Assembly: GCA_046497505.1 (NCBI GenBank)
Contig: JAWOFN010000136.1
Coordinates: 1-27,520, forward strand
Length of the DNA stretch: 27,520 bases
Reading direction: 5' to 3'
Origin: JAWOFN01 sp046497505 [NCBI: bacterium]
GTDB taxonomy: Bacteria > Blakebacterota > Blakebacteria > Blakebacterales
Both the position numbers and the translations under genes were made by a program. Below are positions 15,775 through 24,454 of this stretch, one piece after another. The notes under the pieces were generated by a model. That model did not search any database. It was not told where the DNA came from and worked only from the letters and a program-made list of their open reading frames with translations. Positions within the stretch are counted from its first letter, which is position 1, and every line of letters starts with the position of its first letter.

Positions 15775-15815
15775 CGTCTCACCATGCTCGCATGACGCTG
15801 CCTGCCGATCCGGGG

Positions 15816-16199
15816 CTACTCCCCCGAGCTCTCCTCCTGCATACCCCGCCCCACCAGCTCGATCTGGGCGATCTCGGCGGCATCCGACTTCCGCCAGCCC
15901 AGCTTCACGATCCGTGTGTAGCCCCCATCGCGGTCGGTGTAGGTGGGAGCCACCTCGTCGAAGAGGCGGTCCACCGCTTCCTTGCGCTTCAGGTAGCGCA
16001 TCACGTTCCGGCGTGCCGCCACATCACCCTTCTTCGCCTTGGTGATGAGCTTCTCCGCATAGGGACGGAGCTCCTTCGCCTTGGCGAGGGTGGTGACGAT
16101 ATGGTCCTCGGTGAAGAGGGCCTGGGCCAGCTGCGACAGGGTCGCCCGGCGATGGGATACTGACCGGGACAGACCCCGGCCCTTGGTTCGATGCCGCAT
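15816..16199 (-). CDS. rplQ: 50S ribosomal protein L17
   Basis: L17 is a 50S protein near the exit-tunnel side of the large subunit. The 127-residue product begins [28 protein letters not shown] and contains [21 protein letters not shown], both diagnostic for bL17. It ends with a short acidic EESSGE. It starts four bases after rpoA and closes the alpha operon, with an intrinsic terminator downstream. Confidence 0.98.
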   Translation of the reverse strand: MRHRTKGRGLSRSVSHRRATLSQLAQALFTEDHIVTTLAKAKELRPYAEKLITKAKKGDVAARRNVMRYLKRKEAVDRLFDEVAPTYTDRDGGYTRIVKLGWRKSDAAEIAQIELVGRGMQEESSGE

Positions 16200-16203
16200 G
16201 CTG

Positions 16204-17208
16204 CTACTCCTCTACCGCAACGGTCTCTTCTTCCTCGTCGGACTCGAACGGTTCGATGTCCATGCCGAAATGGAGACCCATCTCGTGCAGGATGTCGCCC
16301 AGCTCGGAGAGAGACTTGCGTCCGAAGTTCCGGTACTTGAGCATCTCGGACTCGGTCTTCTGGACCAGGTCCCCGATGGTCTTGATGTTGGCCGCCCGCA
16401 GGCAGTTCGCGCTGCGCACGCTGAGTTCCAGCTCGTCCACGGGCATCTTGAGGAGCTCGCGGATGCGGAGGGTCTCCTCGTCGACCTCCTGGACCTCCAC
16501 TTCCTGCGGCTCCTCCTCGAAGGCCATGAAGATCAGGTAGTGGTCCTTCAGGATCTTGGCCGCGTGGCTCACCGCCATGTCCGGCTCGATGGACCCGTCC
16601 GTCCACACCTCCATGGTGAGGCGCTCGAAGTCGGTCCGCCGTCCCACCCGCATGTTCTCCACCTCGTAATTCACCTTGAGGATGGGCGAGAATACGGCGT
16701 CCAGGGGCACCACACCGATGGGACTCTCCGGATCCTCCAGTTCCTCGGCCGGCGTGTATCCCCGCCCGGGGCTGATGGTGACGTCCATCTTGAGGTCCGC
16801 GTCCTCGTCCAGCGTCGCGATGTAGTGGTCCGGGTTGTGGATCTTGTACGATTGGGAGAGCTGCAGGTCCTTGGCGGTGATCACCCCCTCCCCCTCGTGC
16901 TCGAGGGTCACGGTGACCGGGTCGTCGTCGATCAGTTCGACCCGCACGCCCTTGAGGTTCAGGAGCAGGTCCGTGAGGTCCTCCAGCATGCCGGGGATGC
17001 TCGTGAACTCATGGAGCGCCCCGTCCACCTTCACGTTGGTGATGGCGGCGCCCTGGATGCTGCTCAGGAGCACGCGGCGCAGCGAGTTGCCCAGGGTCAC
17101 ACCGAAGCCCCGCTCCACGGGACCCGCGGTGAACTTCCCATAGTTGCGCGAGTAGGACTTGTTGTCCCACTCGATGCCTTCGGGCATGGTAAGGTTCTTC
17201 CACTTCAT
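16204..17208 (-). CDS. rpoA: RNA polymerase alpha subunit
   Basis: This 334-residue alpha subunit scaffolds RNA polymerase assembly and contacts upstream promoter DNA and activators. The N-terminal dimerisation domain (~1-230) includes [23 protein letters not shown], and the C-terminal domain (~250-320) includes [23 protein letters not shown] and [19 protein letters not shown]. It ends in a short acidic tail ([11 protein letters not shown]). Gene order rpsD-rpoA-rplQ is standard. A 41-base gap separates it from rpsD. Confidence 0.98.
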   Translation of the reverse strand: MKWKNLTMPEGIEWDNKSYSRNYGKFTAGPVERGFGVTLGNSLRRVLLSSIQGAAITNVKVDGALHEFTSIPGMLEDLTDLLLNLKGVRVELIDDDPVTVTLEHEGEGVITAKDLQLSQSYKIHNPDHYIATLDEDADLKMDVTISPGRGYTPAEELEDPESPIGVVPLDAVFSPILKVNYEVENMRVGRRTDFERLTMEVWTDGSIEPDMAVSHAAKILKDHYLIFMAFEEEPQEVEVQEVDEETLRIRELLKMPVDELELSVRSANCLRAANIKTIGDLVQKTESEMLKYRNFGRKSLSELGDILHEMGLHFGMDIEPFESDEEEETVAVEE

Positions 17209-17249
17209 CTAGCGGATTCCCTCCGTCGTGGAGGTTATGGGGTCCTGAC

Positions 17250-17882
17250 CTACTTCGAGTACAGCTCCACGATGAGCTGCTCGTTGATCTCGAGATCCAC
17301 GTCCGAACGGGACGGGTCCTGTACGACCTGACCGGCCATCTTCGCCTTGTCCAGGGTGAGCCAACCCGGCTCCCCCCGGCGTCCGAAGCGCTTCATGGCG
17401 TCCTGGATGGTCTCCAGGTTGCGGGAGCGTTCCTTGACCTCGATGACGTCACCCGCCTTCACCTGGTAGGAGGGCACGTCCACGATCCGCCCGTTCACCA
17501 TGATGTGACGGTGACGCACCAGCTGACGGGCCTGGGGCCGGGATGACGCGAAACCGAGACGGTAGATCGCGTTGTCCAGACGGCTCTCCAGCGAGGTGAG
17601 CAGGAGCTCCCCCGTGTTCCCCGTCTTCTGGCTGGCCTTCTTGTAATAGTTCCGGAACTGGGCCTCCAGCACACCGTAGATCCGCTTCACCTTCTGCTTC
17701 TCACGGAGCTGGTTGGCATAGTCGCTGGGCTTGCGGCGGCGCGGATTCGGGCCGTGCTGCCCCGGCGGGTAGTTCCGACGCTCTATGGCGCACTTGTCAC
17801 TGAGACAGCGCTCGCCCTTGAGGAAGAGCTTCATGCTCTCCCGACGGCACAGCTTGCAGACAGAACCGGTGTAACGTGCCAT
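17250..17882 (-). CDS. rpsD: 30S ribosomal protein S4 (zinc-binding form)
   Basis: S4 is a primary 16S rRNA-binding protein of the 30S body, and a translational regulator of this operon in several bacteria. The 210-residue protein has the four N-terminal cysteines of the zinc form (C9, C12, C26, C31) and an S4 RNA-binding domain (~98-160; [32 protein letters not shown]). Start ATG at 17882. Whether S4 autoregulates here cannot be seen. Confidence 0.98.
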   Translation of the reverse strand: MARYTGSVCKLCRRESMKLFLKGERCLSDKCAIERRNYPPGQHGPNPRRRKPSDYANQLREKQKVKRIYGVLEAQFRNYYKKASQKTGNTGELLLTSLESRLDNAIYRLGFASSRPQARQLVRHRHIMVNGRIVDVPSYQVKAGDVIEVKERSRNLETIQDAMKRFGRRGEPGWLTLDKAKMAGQVVQDPSRSDVDLEINEQLIVELYSK

Positions 17883-17905
17883 GTATCTCTACTTCCTCCT
17901 GCTGC

Positions 17906-18313
17906 TCAGACCCGGCGCCGCTTCGGAGGGCGGCATCCGTTGTGAGGGATCGGTGTCACGTCCTTGATGGCCGAGATGTCCATCCCGGCGGCCTGGATGG
18001 ACCGGATGGCCGACTCACGGCCGGACCCGGGCCCCTTGACCCAGCATTCCACGGACTTCATGCCGGCGGCCATGGCTTCCCTGGCCGCACGGTCCGCCGC
18101 CGTCTGGGCGGCGAAGGGGGTGCTCTTCCTGCTCCCCTTGAACCCGGCGGAACCGGGTGTGGCCCAGGCCACGACGTTCCCCTCGGTGTCCGTGAAGGTG
18201 ATGTTCGTGTTGTTGAAGGTCGCCTTGATATGGGCGACCCCGTTGGCCGGAGCCGTCTTCTTGACCTTCTTGCGGCTCTTGCCCTTACCTTTTCCCTTCT
18301 GCTGCTTGGCCAC
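17906..18313 (-). CDS. rpsK: 30S ribosomal protein S11
   Basis: S11 lies in the 30S platform near the mRNA exit. The 135-residue product contains [32 protein letters not shown] and the C-terminal [15 protein letters not shown]. The start is a GTG at 18313, placed eight bases after a perfect AGGAGG (18327-18322). The frame is open further upstream, but no better start exists and the family N-terminus fits. A lysine-rich leader ([17 protein letters not shown]) precedes the fold, as in other S11 proteins. Confidence 0.97.
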   Translation of the reverse strand: MAKQQKGKGKGKSRKKVKKTAPANGVAHIKATFNNTNITFTDTEGNVVAWATPGSAGFKGSRKSTPFAAQTAADRAAREAMAAGMKSVECWVKGPGSGRESAIRSIQAAGMDISAIKDVTPIPHNGCRPPKRRRV

Positions 18314-18372
18314 CTGCTGCTCCTCCTGAAAGATGCTCGCCCGGACGATAGGTCCCGGCACCTGCTGTCGTG

Positions 18373-18735
18373 CTATCGTCTCCCCATCCGCTTGCCCGGG
18401 CCCTTCCGGGACCGAGCGTTCGTGCGGGTGCGCTGCCCCCGCACGGGGAGGCCCCGCCTGTGCCGAAGCCCCCGGTAACAGCCGATGTCCATCAGCCGTT
18501 TGATGTTCATGTTCACTTCCGCGCGCAGCGACCCCTCCACCTTGCGGTTGTTCTGGATGTCGTCCCGGATGGAGGCGATCTCCTCGGGGGAGAGCTCCTC
18601 GACCTTCTTATCCGGCTGCACCCCGGCCGCCTCACAGATGTCCAGCGCTGTGGAGCGGCCGATACCGTAGATGTAGGTGAGCGCGATGCTGATGTGCTTG
18701 CTGCGCGGTATGTCGACGCCGGCGATACGTGCCAT
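18373..18735 (-). CDS. rpsM: 30S ribosomal protein S13
   Basis: S13 sits in the 30S head and contacts the P-site tRNA and 50S bridges. The 120-residue sequence begins [26 protein letters not shown] and ends in the basic tail [26 protein letters not shown], both typical. It starts seven bases after rpmJ, the standard order rpmJ-rpsM-rpsK. Confidence 0.98.
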   Translation of the reverse strand: MARIAGVDIPRSKHISIALTYIYGIGRSTALDICEAAGVQPDKKVEELSPEEIASIRDDIQNNRKVEGSLRAEVNMNIKRLMDIGCYRGLRHRRGLPVRGQRTRTNARSRKGPGKRMGRR

Positions 18736-18742
18736 AGATTAC

Positions 18743-18856
18743 CTAACCCTGCCTCTGCTTGTGCCGCGGGTTCTTGCAGATGACCCGCACCACGCCCTTG
18801 CGCTTGATGATCTTACAATGCTCGCAGATCTTCCTGACCGAGCTGTTGACCTTCAT
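18743..18856 (-). CDS. rpmJ: 50S ribosomal protein L36 (zinc-binding form)
   Basis: This is a complete 37-residue L36 starting at the ATG at 18856: [21 protein letters not shown] followed by [16 protein letters not shown]. Its zinc ribbon ligands are C11, C14, C27 and H32, so this is the metal-dependent C+ form. L36 stabilises the 23S rRNA near the peptidyl-transferase region. The gene lies between infA and rpsM, the usual place. A longer open frame through it upstream is not real. Confidence 0.97.
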   Translation of the reverse strand: MKVNSSVRKICEHCKIIKRKGVVRVICKNPRHKQRQG

Positions 18857-18908
18857 CGTTCTTTCCTCCGTCCGGACGGCGCCCTGCAGGCCGCCATCGG
18901 CTCCTGAC

Positions 18909-19127
18909 CTACTTGTAGCGGTACGTGATGCGCCCGCGGGACAGGTCGTAGGGTGATAGTTCCACCTGGACCCTGTCCCCGGGGAGGATCCGGATGTAGT
19001 GCATCCGCATCTTCCCCGAGACGTGTGCCAGTACTTCGTGACCGTTCTCCAGCTCCACCTTGAACGAAGCGTTCGGGAGGGGCTCCACAACGGTTCCTTC
19101 AACGACGATCGGTTCCTCTTTAGCCAA
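18909..19127 (-). CDS. infA: Translation initiation factor IF-1
   Basis: IF-1 binds the 30S A site during initiation. The 72-residue OB-fold protein reads [20 protein letters not shown], with [20 protein letters not shown] and [14 protein letters not shown] further on, full family length. The start codon is TTG at 19127, five bases after GGAGG; no ATG gives the family N-terminus. It is 17 bases after map and precedes rpmJ. Confidence 0.97.
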   Translation of the reverse strand: MAKEEPIVVEGTVVEPLPNASFKVELENGHEVLAHVSGKMRMHYIRILPGDRVQVELSPYDLSRGRITYRYK

Positions 19128-19144
19128 ACTCGCCTCCGAGTTCG

Positions 19145-19891
19145 TCAGGGTACGGTCAGCAGTTCCGGCTCATCTTCGGTTATCGCGACCGTGTGTTCGA
19201 AGTGGGCCGAGAGACCGCCGTCGCGGGTCACAGCCGTCCACCCGTCCCGAAGGGTGACGATCTCATGCGAGCCCTGGTTCACCATCGGCTCGATCGCGAA
19301 TACCATGCCCGCCTTGAGCAGCGGGCCCTTCCCGGGCGGTCCATAGTTCGGGATCTGAGGCTCCTCGTGCATCTGGGTCCCGATGCCGTGCCCTACCATC
19401 TCCCGCACCACACTGAATCCCCGGGCTTCGACCCAGGTCTGGACCGCATGACTGATATCGAAGAGCCGGTTGCCGGGCACCGCCTTCGCGATGCCCTGCA
19501 TCAGACTCTCCTCGGTCACTTCGAGGAGCTCCCGGGCATCCTGCCGGTCATCCCCCACGATGTAGGTCCACGCGGAATCACCGAAGTAGCCCGCCTTCTC
19601 GACCCCGATGTCCAGACTCACGACATCGCCCTCCTTGAGGACGCGCTTGCCCGGTATGCCGTGGACCACCTCGTTGTTCAGGCTCAGGCAGACGCTTGCG
19701 GGGAAGCCCTGGTACCCCTTGAACGCCGGCCTGGCGTCGTTGTCCCGGATGAAAGTCTCGACCTGGTGGTCGACCTCCCCGGCCTTCTGCCCCGGGACCA
19801 GCAGTTCCTCTGCCAGCCGGTGCGACTGTCCCACCAGTCGGCCCGCTTCCCGCATCAGGGCGATCTCCTCACGGGAGCGGATGTTGATCAT
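19145..19891 (-). CDS. map: Methionine aminopeptidase, type I
   Basis: This enzyme removes the initiator methionine from nascent proteins. The 248-residue type I enzyme starts [19 protein letters not shown]. It shows the dinuclear metal ligands in context: the substrate-site histidine of NNEVVHGIP, Asp in [19 protein letters not shown], His in [15 protein letters not shown], Glu in AIEPMV and the last Glu in AHFEHTVAI. The ATG at 19891 has AGGA four bases upstream. An open frame reaching to 20158 overlaps adk and is a shadow. The adk-map-infA order is typical of this operon. Confidence 0.97.
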   Translation of the reverse strand: MINIRSREEIALMREAGRLVGQSHRLAEELLVPGQKAGEVDHQVETFIRDNDARPAFKGYQGFPASVCLSLNNEVVHGIPGKRVLKEGDVVSLDIGVEKAGYFGDSAWTYIVGDDRQDARELLEVTEESLMQGIAKAVPGNRLFDISHAVQTWVEARGFSVVREMVGHGIGTQMHEEPQIPNYGPPGKGPLLKAGMVFAIEPMVNQGSHEIVTLRDGWTAVTRDGGLSAHFEHTVAITEDEPELLTVP

Positions 19892-19905
19892 CGCATCCTG
19901 CTCCC

Positions 19906-20544
19906 TCAGCCCCGGAGGGCGGCCTTGATCCGCCCGGTCACCTCGTCCACCCCGCCGGTGCCGTCCACACGGCGCAGCAGGCTCTCCCCTTCGTAGTAAT
20001 CCACCAGGGGCGCGGTCTGCTCGCGGTAGACCTCCAGCCGCTTGCGCACCGTCTCGGGACGATCGTCGTCCCGCTGGTAGAGCTCCCCCCCGCATTCGGG
20101 ACAGGACTCGGGCGGCTCCTCGCCCCCGACGTTCACATCCTGCCCGCACGCCCTGCATAGATAGCGGCCGCTGATCCGCCGGACCAGGACCTCGTCGTCC
20201 ACATCCAGCAGCACCACGGCCCTCAGGGGTATCTCCCGCACCCGGAGCAGCCCGTCCAGGGCCACGGCCTGGGGGATCGTCCTCGGGAACCCGTCGAGCA
20301 GGAACCCGCCGGCCGCGTCGTCCTGGTCGATACGGTCCGCGATGAGATCGATGATGAGCTGGTCCGGGACCAGGTCACCCCGGTCCATGTACTGCTTCGC
20401 CTGCGTACCCAGGTCCGTCTCGCGGGCCACATGGTCCCTCAGGATATCCCCCGTGGAGATCTGGGGAACGTCCATATCCTCTTCCAGGCGCTTCGCCTGC
20501 GTTCCCTTACCGGCTCCAGGAGGGCCTAGTAAGATGGCGACCAT
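19906..20544 (-). CDS. adk: Adenylate kinase (zinc-finger LID form)
   Basis: This enzyme catalyses ATP + AMP = 2 ADP and maintains adenylate balance. The 212-residue long-type enzyme has P-loop GPPGAGKGTQ (residues 7-16), the NMP-binding region STGDILRDHV and the DGFPRT motif. Its LID carries two Cys pairs (CRAC and CPEC), a structural zinc site. The ATG at 20544 is the natural start. A GTG at 20577 would overlap the secY stop and add 11 residues. No strong Shine-Dalgarno is seen for either, so translational coupling to secY is likely. Confidence 0.97.
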   Translation of the reverse strand: MVAILLGPPGAGKGTQAKRLEEDMDVPQISTGDILRDHVARETDLGTQAKQYMDRGDLVPDQLIIDLIADRIDQDDAAGGFLLDGFPRTIPQAVALDGLLRVREIPLRAVVLLDVDDEVLVRRISGRYLCRACGQDVNVGGEEPPESCPECGGELYQRDDDRPETVRKRLEVYREQTAPLVDYYEGESLLRRVDGTGGVDEVTGRIKAALRG

Positions 20545-20569
20545 CGTGTCCGTGGCAAGCTTAGAAATG

Positions 20570-21901
20570 TTATCCACGTCCGACCCGGCCCTTGATCCGA
20601 CCCGCCTTCGTGAACCCTTCGTAATGCCGCATCATCAAGTGTGATTCCATCTGCTGCAGGGTGTCCAGGGCCACACCCACGATGATGAGCAGCCCCGTGC
20701 CGCCGAAGAAATCCACCATGGACATGCTCAGCCCGATGTAGCGGACCAGCATGTAGGGGAGCACCGAGAGAGCGGCCAGTCCGATGGCCCCGGGAAGCGT
20801 CACCCGGGCCAGGACCCGCTCCACGTACTCCGCGGTGCGCTTCCCGGGCCGGATGCCCGGGATGAACCCGCCGTACTTCTTCATGTTCTCCGCCAGTTCG
20901 ACGGGGTTGAACACCACCGCCGTATAGAAGAAGGCGAAGAAGATGATCATGATGCTGTAGAAGAACCAGTAGATCGGGCTGTCGAAGTTGAACCAGGCGG
21001 ACAGCGTGATGGCCAGGGAGCTGTCGGGGAAGAGGGAGAGCGCCGTCTGCGGGATGAACATCAGGGACTGGGCGAAGATGATGGGGATCACGCCCGCCGT
21101 GTTGATCCGCAGCGGGACGTGCGTGCTCTGCCCGCCGTACACCTTCCGCCCCACCACTCTCTTCGCGTACTGCACGGGGATCTTCCGGACGCCCTGGGTG
21201 AGCAGGACAGCCGCGGCGGTGACGAGCCACATCAGGATGAAGGTCAGGGCGAGACCGATGAGGGTCTTGTTCCCCGCCGCCACCTGGCGGATCTCGTCGA
21301 TGAGCGCCTGCGGGAAGATGGCGATGATCCCGATGTAGATGATGAGGCTGATGCCGTTCCCGATCCCCCGGTCCGTGATCTGCTCACCCAGCCACATGAT
21401 GAAGATCGTGCCCGTGGTGAAGGAGAGGATCGTGAGCATCTGGAACCCGATCCCGGGGCTCGGGACGACCGAGAGGCCGCTGGCGGTCTGCAGGTTCATG
21501 AGCCAGACGCTCACACCCCACGACTGCATCACACAGATGGCCACCGTCCCGTACCGGGTGTACTGGGTGATCTTCTTCCGCCCTTCCTCCCCCTCCTTCT
21601 GCAGCCGCTGGAAATAGGGCATGGTCGCCCCGAGCAGCTGCAGGATGATGGAGGCGGAGATGTAGGGCATGATGCCCAGCGAGAACACCGTCGCCCGACC
21701 CAGCGCGCCCCCCGTGAACATGTCATAGAGGGCGAGGATGGTGCCGGATTGCTGGTTGATGTACTCGCCCAGTGCCACCGGGTCGATGCCGGGCGAGGGG
21801 ATGTGCCCCCCGATCCGGTAAACGATGATGATCCCCAGCGTGAAGAGGACCCGGTTCTTCAGCTCCGGGATCTTGAATACGTTCTGGAACCTATCGAGCA
21901 T
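20570..21901 (-). CDS. secY: Preprotein translocase channel subunit SecY
   Basis: SecY is the inner-membrane protein-conducting channel. The 443-residue protein has about ten helices. Family signatures include VYRIGGHIPSPGID near the N-terminus, FSLGIMPYISASIILQLL (helix 2), MLTILSFTTGTIFIMWLGEQITDRGIGNGIS, and RINTAGVIPIIFAQSLM with the C-terminal YGGFIPGIRPGKRTAEY. It starts 37 bases after rplO and ends in TAA, followed by adk. Confidence 0.98.
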   Translation of the reverse strand: MLDRFQNVFKIPELKNRVLFTLGIIIVYRIGGHIPSPGIDPVALGEYINQQSGTILALYDMFTGGALGRATVFSLGIMPYISASIILQLLGATMPYFQRLQKEGEEGRKKITQYTRYGTVAICVMQSWGVSVWLMNLQTASGLSVVPSPGIGFQMLTILSFTTGTIFIMWLGEQITDRGIGNGISLIIYIGIIAIFPQALIDEIRQVAAGNKTLIGLALTFILMWLVTAAAVLLTQGVRKIPVQYAKRVVGRKVYGGQSTHVPLRINTAGVIPIIFAQSLMFIPQTALSLFPDSSLAITLSAWFNFDSPIYWFFYSIMIIFFAFFYTAVVFNPVELAENMKKYGGFIPGIRPGKRTAEYVERVLARVTLPGAIGLAALSVLPYMLVRYIGLSMSMVDFFGGTGLLIIVGVALDTLQQMESHLMMRHYEGFTKAGRIKGRVGRG

Positions 21902-21938
21902 CTATCAGGCTCGCTTCCCGTCCTGGGCCTCTAGGGGC

Positions 21939-22595
21939 CTACTCGGAGTCCTTGTCCTCTTCGGTCGCCTCGGCGGCACCTTCGGCCGGAGCCTCCGCCT
22001 CTTCGTCCTCCGGCACCTCTGCCGCCTCTTCGGTCCCGGCCCCCTCCGCCTTCTCTCCCTCGGCGGGAGCGGCCTCCTCTGTCGCTGCAGCAGCTTCCTC
22101 CACCTCGGCGGCGGCCGGCTCCGGAGGACCATCTGTGCGCTTGAACTTCTTCGGGCCTTCCAGGATGGTCACGCTGCCTCCGGCCTCCTCGATGGCCCGG
22201 CGGGCGGATCCGCTGAAAGCATCCGCGGTCACGTTCACCTTGCCCGTGAGCTCCCCCTCGCCGAGGACCTTGACCGGCTTGTCCGCGTGACGGATCAGAC
22301 CCGCGTCCTTGAGGACCTGCTTGTCCACTTCTCCGCTGTCGACCTTCTCGAGGTCACCCAGGTTGACCACCTGGTAGGGGGTGCGGAAGGGGTTCTTGAA
22401 CCCGCGCTTCGGCACACGGCGCTGCAGGGGCATCTGCCCCCCTTCGAACCACGGACGGTATGTGTAGCCGGCCCGTGATTTCTGCCCCTTGGTCCCCTTG
22501 CCTGCCGTCTTACCCTTGCCGGACCCGGGGCCCCGCCCCACCCGCTTGCGGGAGCCGCGGCTCCCCTCGGCCGGCTCGATCTTATAGCGTGCCAT
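21939..22595 (-). CDS. rplO: 50S ribosomal protein L15 with acidic C-terminal tail
   Basis: L15 is an early 50S assembly protein. Residues 1-~155 are a normal uL15: the Gly/Lys-rich RVGRGPGSGKGKTAGKGTKGQKSR, FEGGQMPLQRRVPKRGF, and VNVTADAFSGSARRAIEEAGGSV. Residues ~157-218 are an added Ala/Glu tail with almost no basic residues (for example EAAPAEGEKAEGAGTEEAAE), so the protein is 218 rather than about 150 residues. The tail is in frame, GC3-biased like the core, and shows no frameshift, so it looks genuine and probably disordered. Neighbouring S5 and L30 also carry charged extensions. Confidence 0.95.
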   Translation of the reverse strand: MARYKIEPAEGSRGSRKRVGRGPGSGKGKTAGKGTKGQKSRAGYTYRPWFEGGQMPLQRRVPKRGFKNPFRTPYQVVNLGDLEKVDSGEVDKQVLKDAGLIRHADKPVKVLGEGELTGKVNVTADAFSGSARRAIEEAGGSVTILEGPKKFKRTDGPPEPAAAEVEEAAAATEEAAPAEGEKAEGAGTEEAAEVPEDEEAEAPAEGAAEATEEDKDSE

Positions 22596-22627
22596 CGTTC
22601 TTCTCGTTCCCTTCCTGGATCGGGCCC

Positions 22628-23143
22628 TCAGGCTTCCTCGACGTGGACCAGATGGGGGATGCTGGCGAGCATGCCCCGGATCGGGGCCGTGTCCTTCAGT
22701 TCCACCGTCTGGTGCATCCTGTGCAGTCCCAGGGCCTTCAGGGTCTGCTTCTGCCTCTGGGGACTCCCGATGGGGCTCTTCACCTGCGTGATACGCAGGG
22801 TCTTCTTCCCTGAAACAGCCACCCTGGCCGCCTTGCGGGCCTTCTGCTTCTCCTTCTTGGCCTCCGACTTCGACTTCCGGACCGGTCGGGAGGTGCCCCC
22901 CTTCGTACCCTTGCCCCTGTCCTCCTCGAGCTCGACCTCGGTCTGGCCCTTCGGCTCTTCCTTCGCCTCTTCGGGCTTCTCCAGCGTGCCCGTGGCCTCA
23001 CCCTCGCGGGCGACACGGGCCTCGGTGTCCTTCTTCTCGGACTTCTTCTTGGCCGTCGACTTCTTCGACGTTCTCTTCTTGGCAGACGAGGTCTTCTTCT
23101 CCTGCTTCTCGTCCTGTTTCTCGTCCGTCTTCTTCTCCGCCAT
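22628..23143 (-). CDS. rpmD: 50S ribosomal protein L30 with long N-terminal charged extension
   Basis: The C-terminal ~58 residues (113-170) are a complete uL30: KTLRITQVKSPIGSPQRQKQ, then LKALGLHRMHQTVEL and MLASIPHLVHVEE. In front lies a ~112-residue Lys/Glu/Ser/Thr-rich stretch (MAEKKTDEKQDEKQEKKTSS...). The frame is open from the ATG at 23143, two bases after the rpsE stop, and the extension uses the same G/C-ending codons as the core, so it appears translated. A GTG at 22822 could start a short L30, but it has no proper Shine-Dalgarno. L30 is normally about 60 residues, so this is three times the usual size. Part of the 50S subunit. Confidence 0.88.
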   Translation of the reverse strand: MAEKKTDEKQDEKQEKKTSSAKKRTSKKSTAKKKSEKKDTEARVAREGEATGTLEKPEEAKEEPKGQTEVELEEDRGKGTKGGTSRPVRKSKSEAKKEKQKARKAARVAVSGKKTLRITQVKSPIGSPQRQKQTLKALGLHRMHQTVELKDTAPIRGMLASIPHLVHVEEA

Positions 23144-23145
23144 GA

Positions 23146-24045
23146 CTACTCAGCCTTCTTGTCAGCGGCCTTTTCGGCCGTCTCTTCCTCGGAGGCCTCA
23201 GCCTCGGCCTTCTCGGCTTCCGGCTCGTCGGTCTCCTCGGTCTTCTCTTCGGTCTTCTCTTCGGTCTTCTCCTCGGTCTTCTCTTCGGCCTTCTCCTCGG
23301 CCTTCTCTTCGGCCTTCTCCTCGGCCTTCTCCTCGGTCTTCTCCTCGGCCTTCTCTTCTTCCCGCTCCCCGGCTTCCTCCTTCTTGTCCGTCTTCTTCGC
23401 GTCCTTGCGGCGCTTCTCCACCTTCGCGCGGGCCTCGGTCTTCGTCTTCTCGTCCTCGGCCTCGTCCCGCTGGGCGGCTTCCTCGACCTCGGCCAGCTTC
23501 TTCGACTCTTCTTTCTCGAGGCGCTTGTTGTAGTCCTCCTCGGACATGCCCAGGACGTCCCAGACCTGAATGCCGCGGCGCTGTGCCACCGCCGCCGGGG
23601 ACTCCAGCCGCCTCAGACCGTCTGCCGTGGCCTGGACCACGTTGTGCGGGTTGTTGCTCCGCATCGACTTGGTGAGGATGTTGTGGACGCCGGCCGCCTC
23701 GAGCACCGCACGGACCGGCCCGCCGGCGATCACACCGGTACCCGGACCCGCGGGCTTGAGGAGTACACGGCCCGCTCCGACGGCGCCGATGATCTGGTGC
23801 GGGATGGTCCCGTTCACCAGCGGCACCCGGAAGAGGTTCTTGCGGGCGTCGTCATTGGCTTTCCGGATGGCACTCGCCACCTCGTTGGCCTTCCCCACGC
23901 CCACACCTACGATACCCTCACCGTTGCCTGCCGCTACGATGGCACTGAAATGGAACCGGCGGCCACCCTTCACGACCTTGGCCGTGCGGTTGATGTGGAT
24001 GACCTTGTCTTCCAGTTCCAGACTCTCGGGATTAATCCTGGCCAC
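23146..24045 (-). CDS. rpsE: 30S ribosomal protein S5 with EEK(A/T)-repeat C-terminal tail
   Basis: S5 lines the mRNA entry channel and affects decoding accuracy. Residues 1-~166 are a standard uS5: [20 protein letters not shown] (25-44), the [10 protein letters not shown] loop, [20 protein letters not shown] and [14 protein letters not shown]. Residues ~167-299 are a highly charged tail of mixed Lys/Glu that becomes ten tandem EEKA/EEKT units (230-269), then an acidic end. Such a sequence should form a long helix or stay disordered. The start is GTG at 24045, eight bases after GGGGAG. The protein is nearly twice normal length, and the following gene, L30, is also extended. Confidence 0.95.
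   Translation of the reverse strand: MARINPESLELEDKVIHINRTAKVVKGGRRFHFSAIVAAGNGEGIVGVGVGKANEVASAIRKANDDARKNLFRVPLVNGTIPHQIIGAVGAGRVLLKPAGPGTGVIAGGPVRAVLEAAGVHNILTKSMRSNNPHNVVQATADGLRRLESPAAVAQRRGIQVWDVLGMSEEDYNKRLEKEESKKLAEVEEAAQRDEAEDEKTKTEARAKVEKRRKDAKKTDKKEEAGEREEEKAEEKTEEKAEEKAEEKAEEKAEEKTEEKTEEKTEEKTEETDEPEAEKAEAEASEEETAEKAADKKAE
23239..23358 (-). repeat. Ten tandem 12-bp units inside rpsE
   Basis: Ten consecutive 12-base units of form GGYCTTCTCYTC (plus strand) encode EEKA or EEKT on the minus strand. Units differ only at two pyrimidine positions: one changes Ala to Thr, the other is synonymous (GAA/GAG). Being a multiple of three, gain or loss of units by slippage would preserve the frame and change tail length. 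Confidence 0.95.
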
Positions 24046-24071
24046 GCTTCAAACTCCCCTGTGGATCCTGG

Positions 24072-24440
24072 CTAGAACTTCAGGCCGCCTTCGCGGGCTC
24101 CCTCGGCGAGAGCCTTCACGCGACCATGGTAGATGTACCCGCCCCGGTCGAACGCGACCACTTCGATGCCCGCCTCCTGGGCCTTCTCAGCCAGGAACGT
24201 GCCGACCTCCTTGGAGGCCTCGACGCTCTTGGTGGAGCCCTTCCTGTCGAGCTCCCGGCTCGAGGCCGCTGCGAGGGTGTATCCCCGGACGTCGTCGATG
24301 AGCTGGGCGTAGATGTGCTTGTTGCTCCGGAACACGGCCAGCCGCGGGCGTTCGGCCGTCCCGCGGACCTTCTTGCGGATACGGCCGCGACGCCGGCTGC
24401 GCTGTGCTCTCCTGTCGATCTCTGCATGTCCTACGGGCAT
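24072..24440 (-). CDS. rplR: 50S ribosomal protein L18
   Basis: L18 binds 5S rRNA in the central protuberance. The 122-residue protein contains [30 protein letters not shown] and ends [26 protein letters not shown], both typical uL18 features. It has normal length with no extension, unlike the next three genes. The order rplF-rplR-rpsE is standard. Confidence 0.98.
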   Translation of the reverse strand: MPVGHAEIDRRAQRSRRRGRIRKKVRGTAERPRLAVFRSNKHIYAQLIDDVRGYTLAAASSRELDRKGSTKSVEASKEVGTFLAEKAQEAGIEVVAFDRGGYIYHGRVKALAEGAREGGLKF

Positions 24441-24454
24441 ACTCTGCTTCCCCC

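Noticed and set aside
23239-23358. Tandem repeats considered as a CRISPR or other non-coding array
   Set aside because: Units are contiguous 12-mers without spacers and encode in-frame EEKA/EEKT in rpsE.
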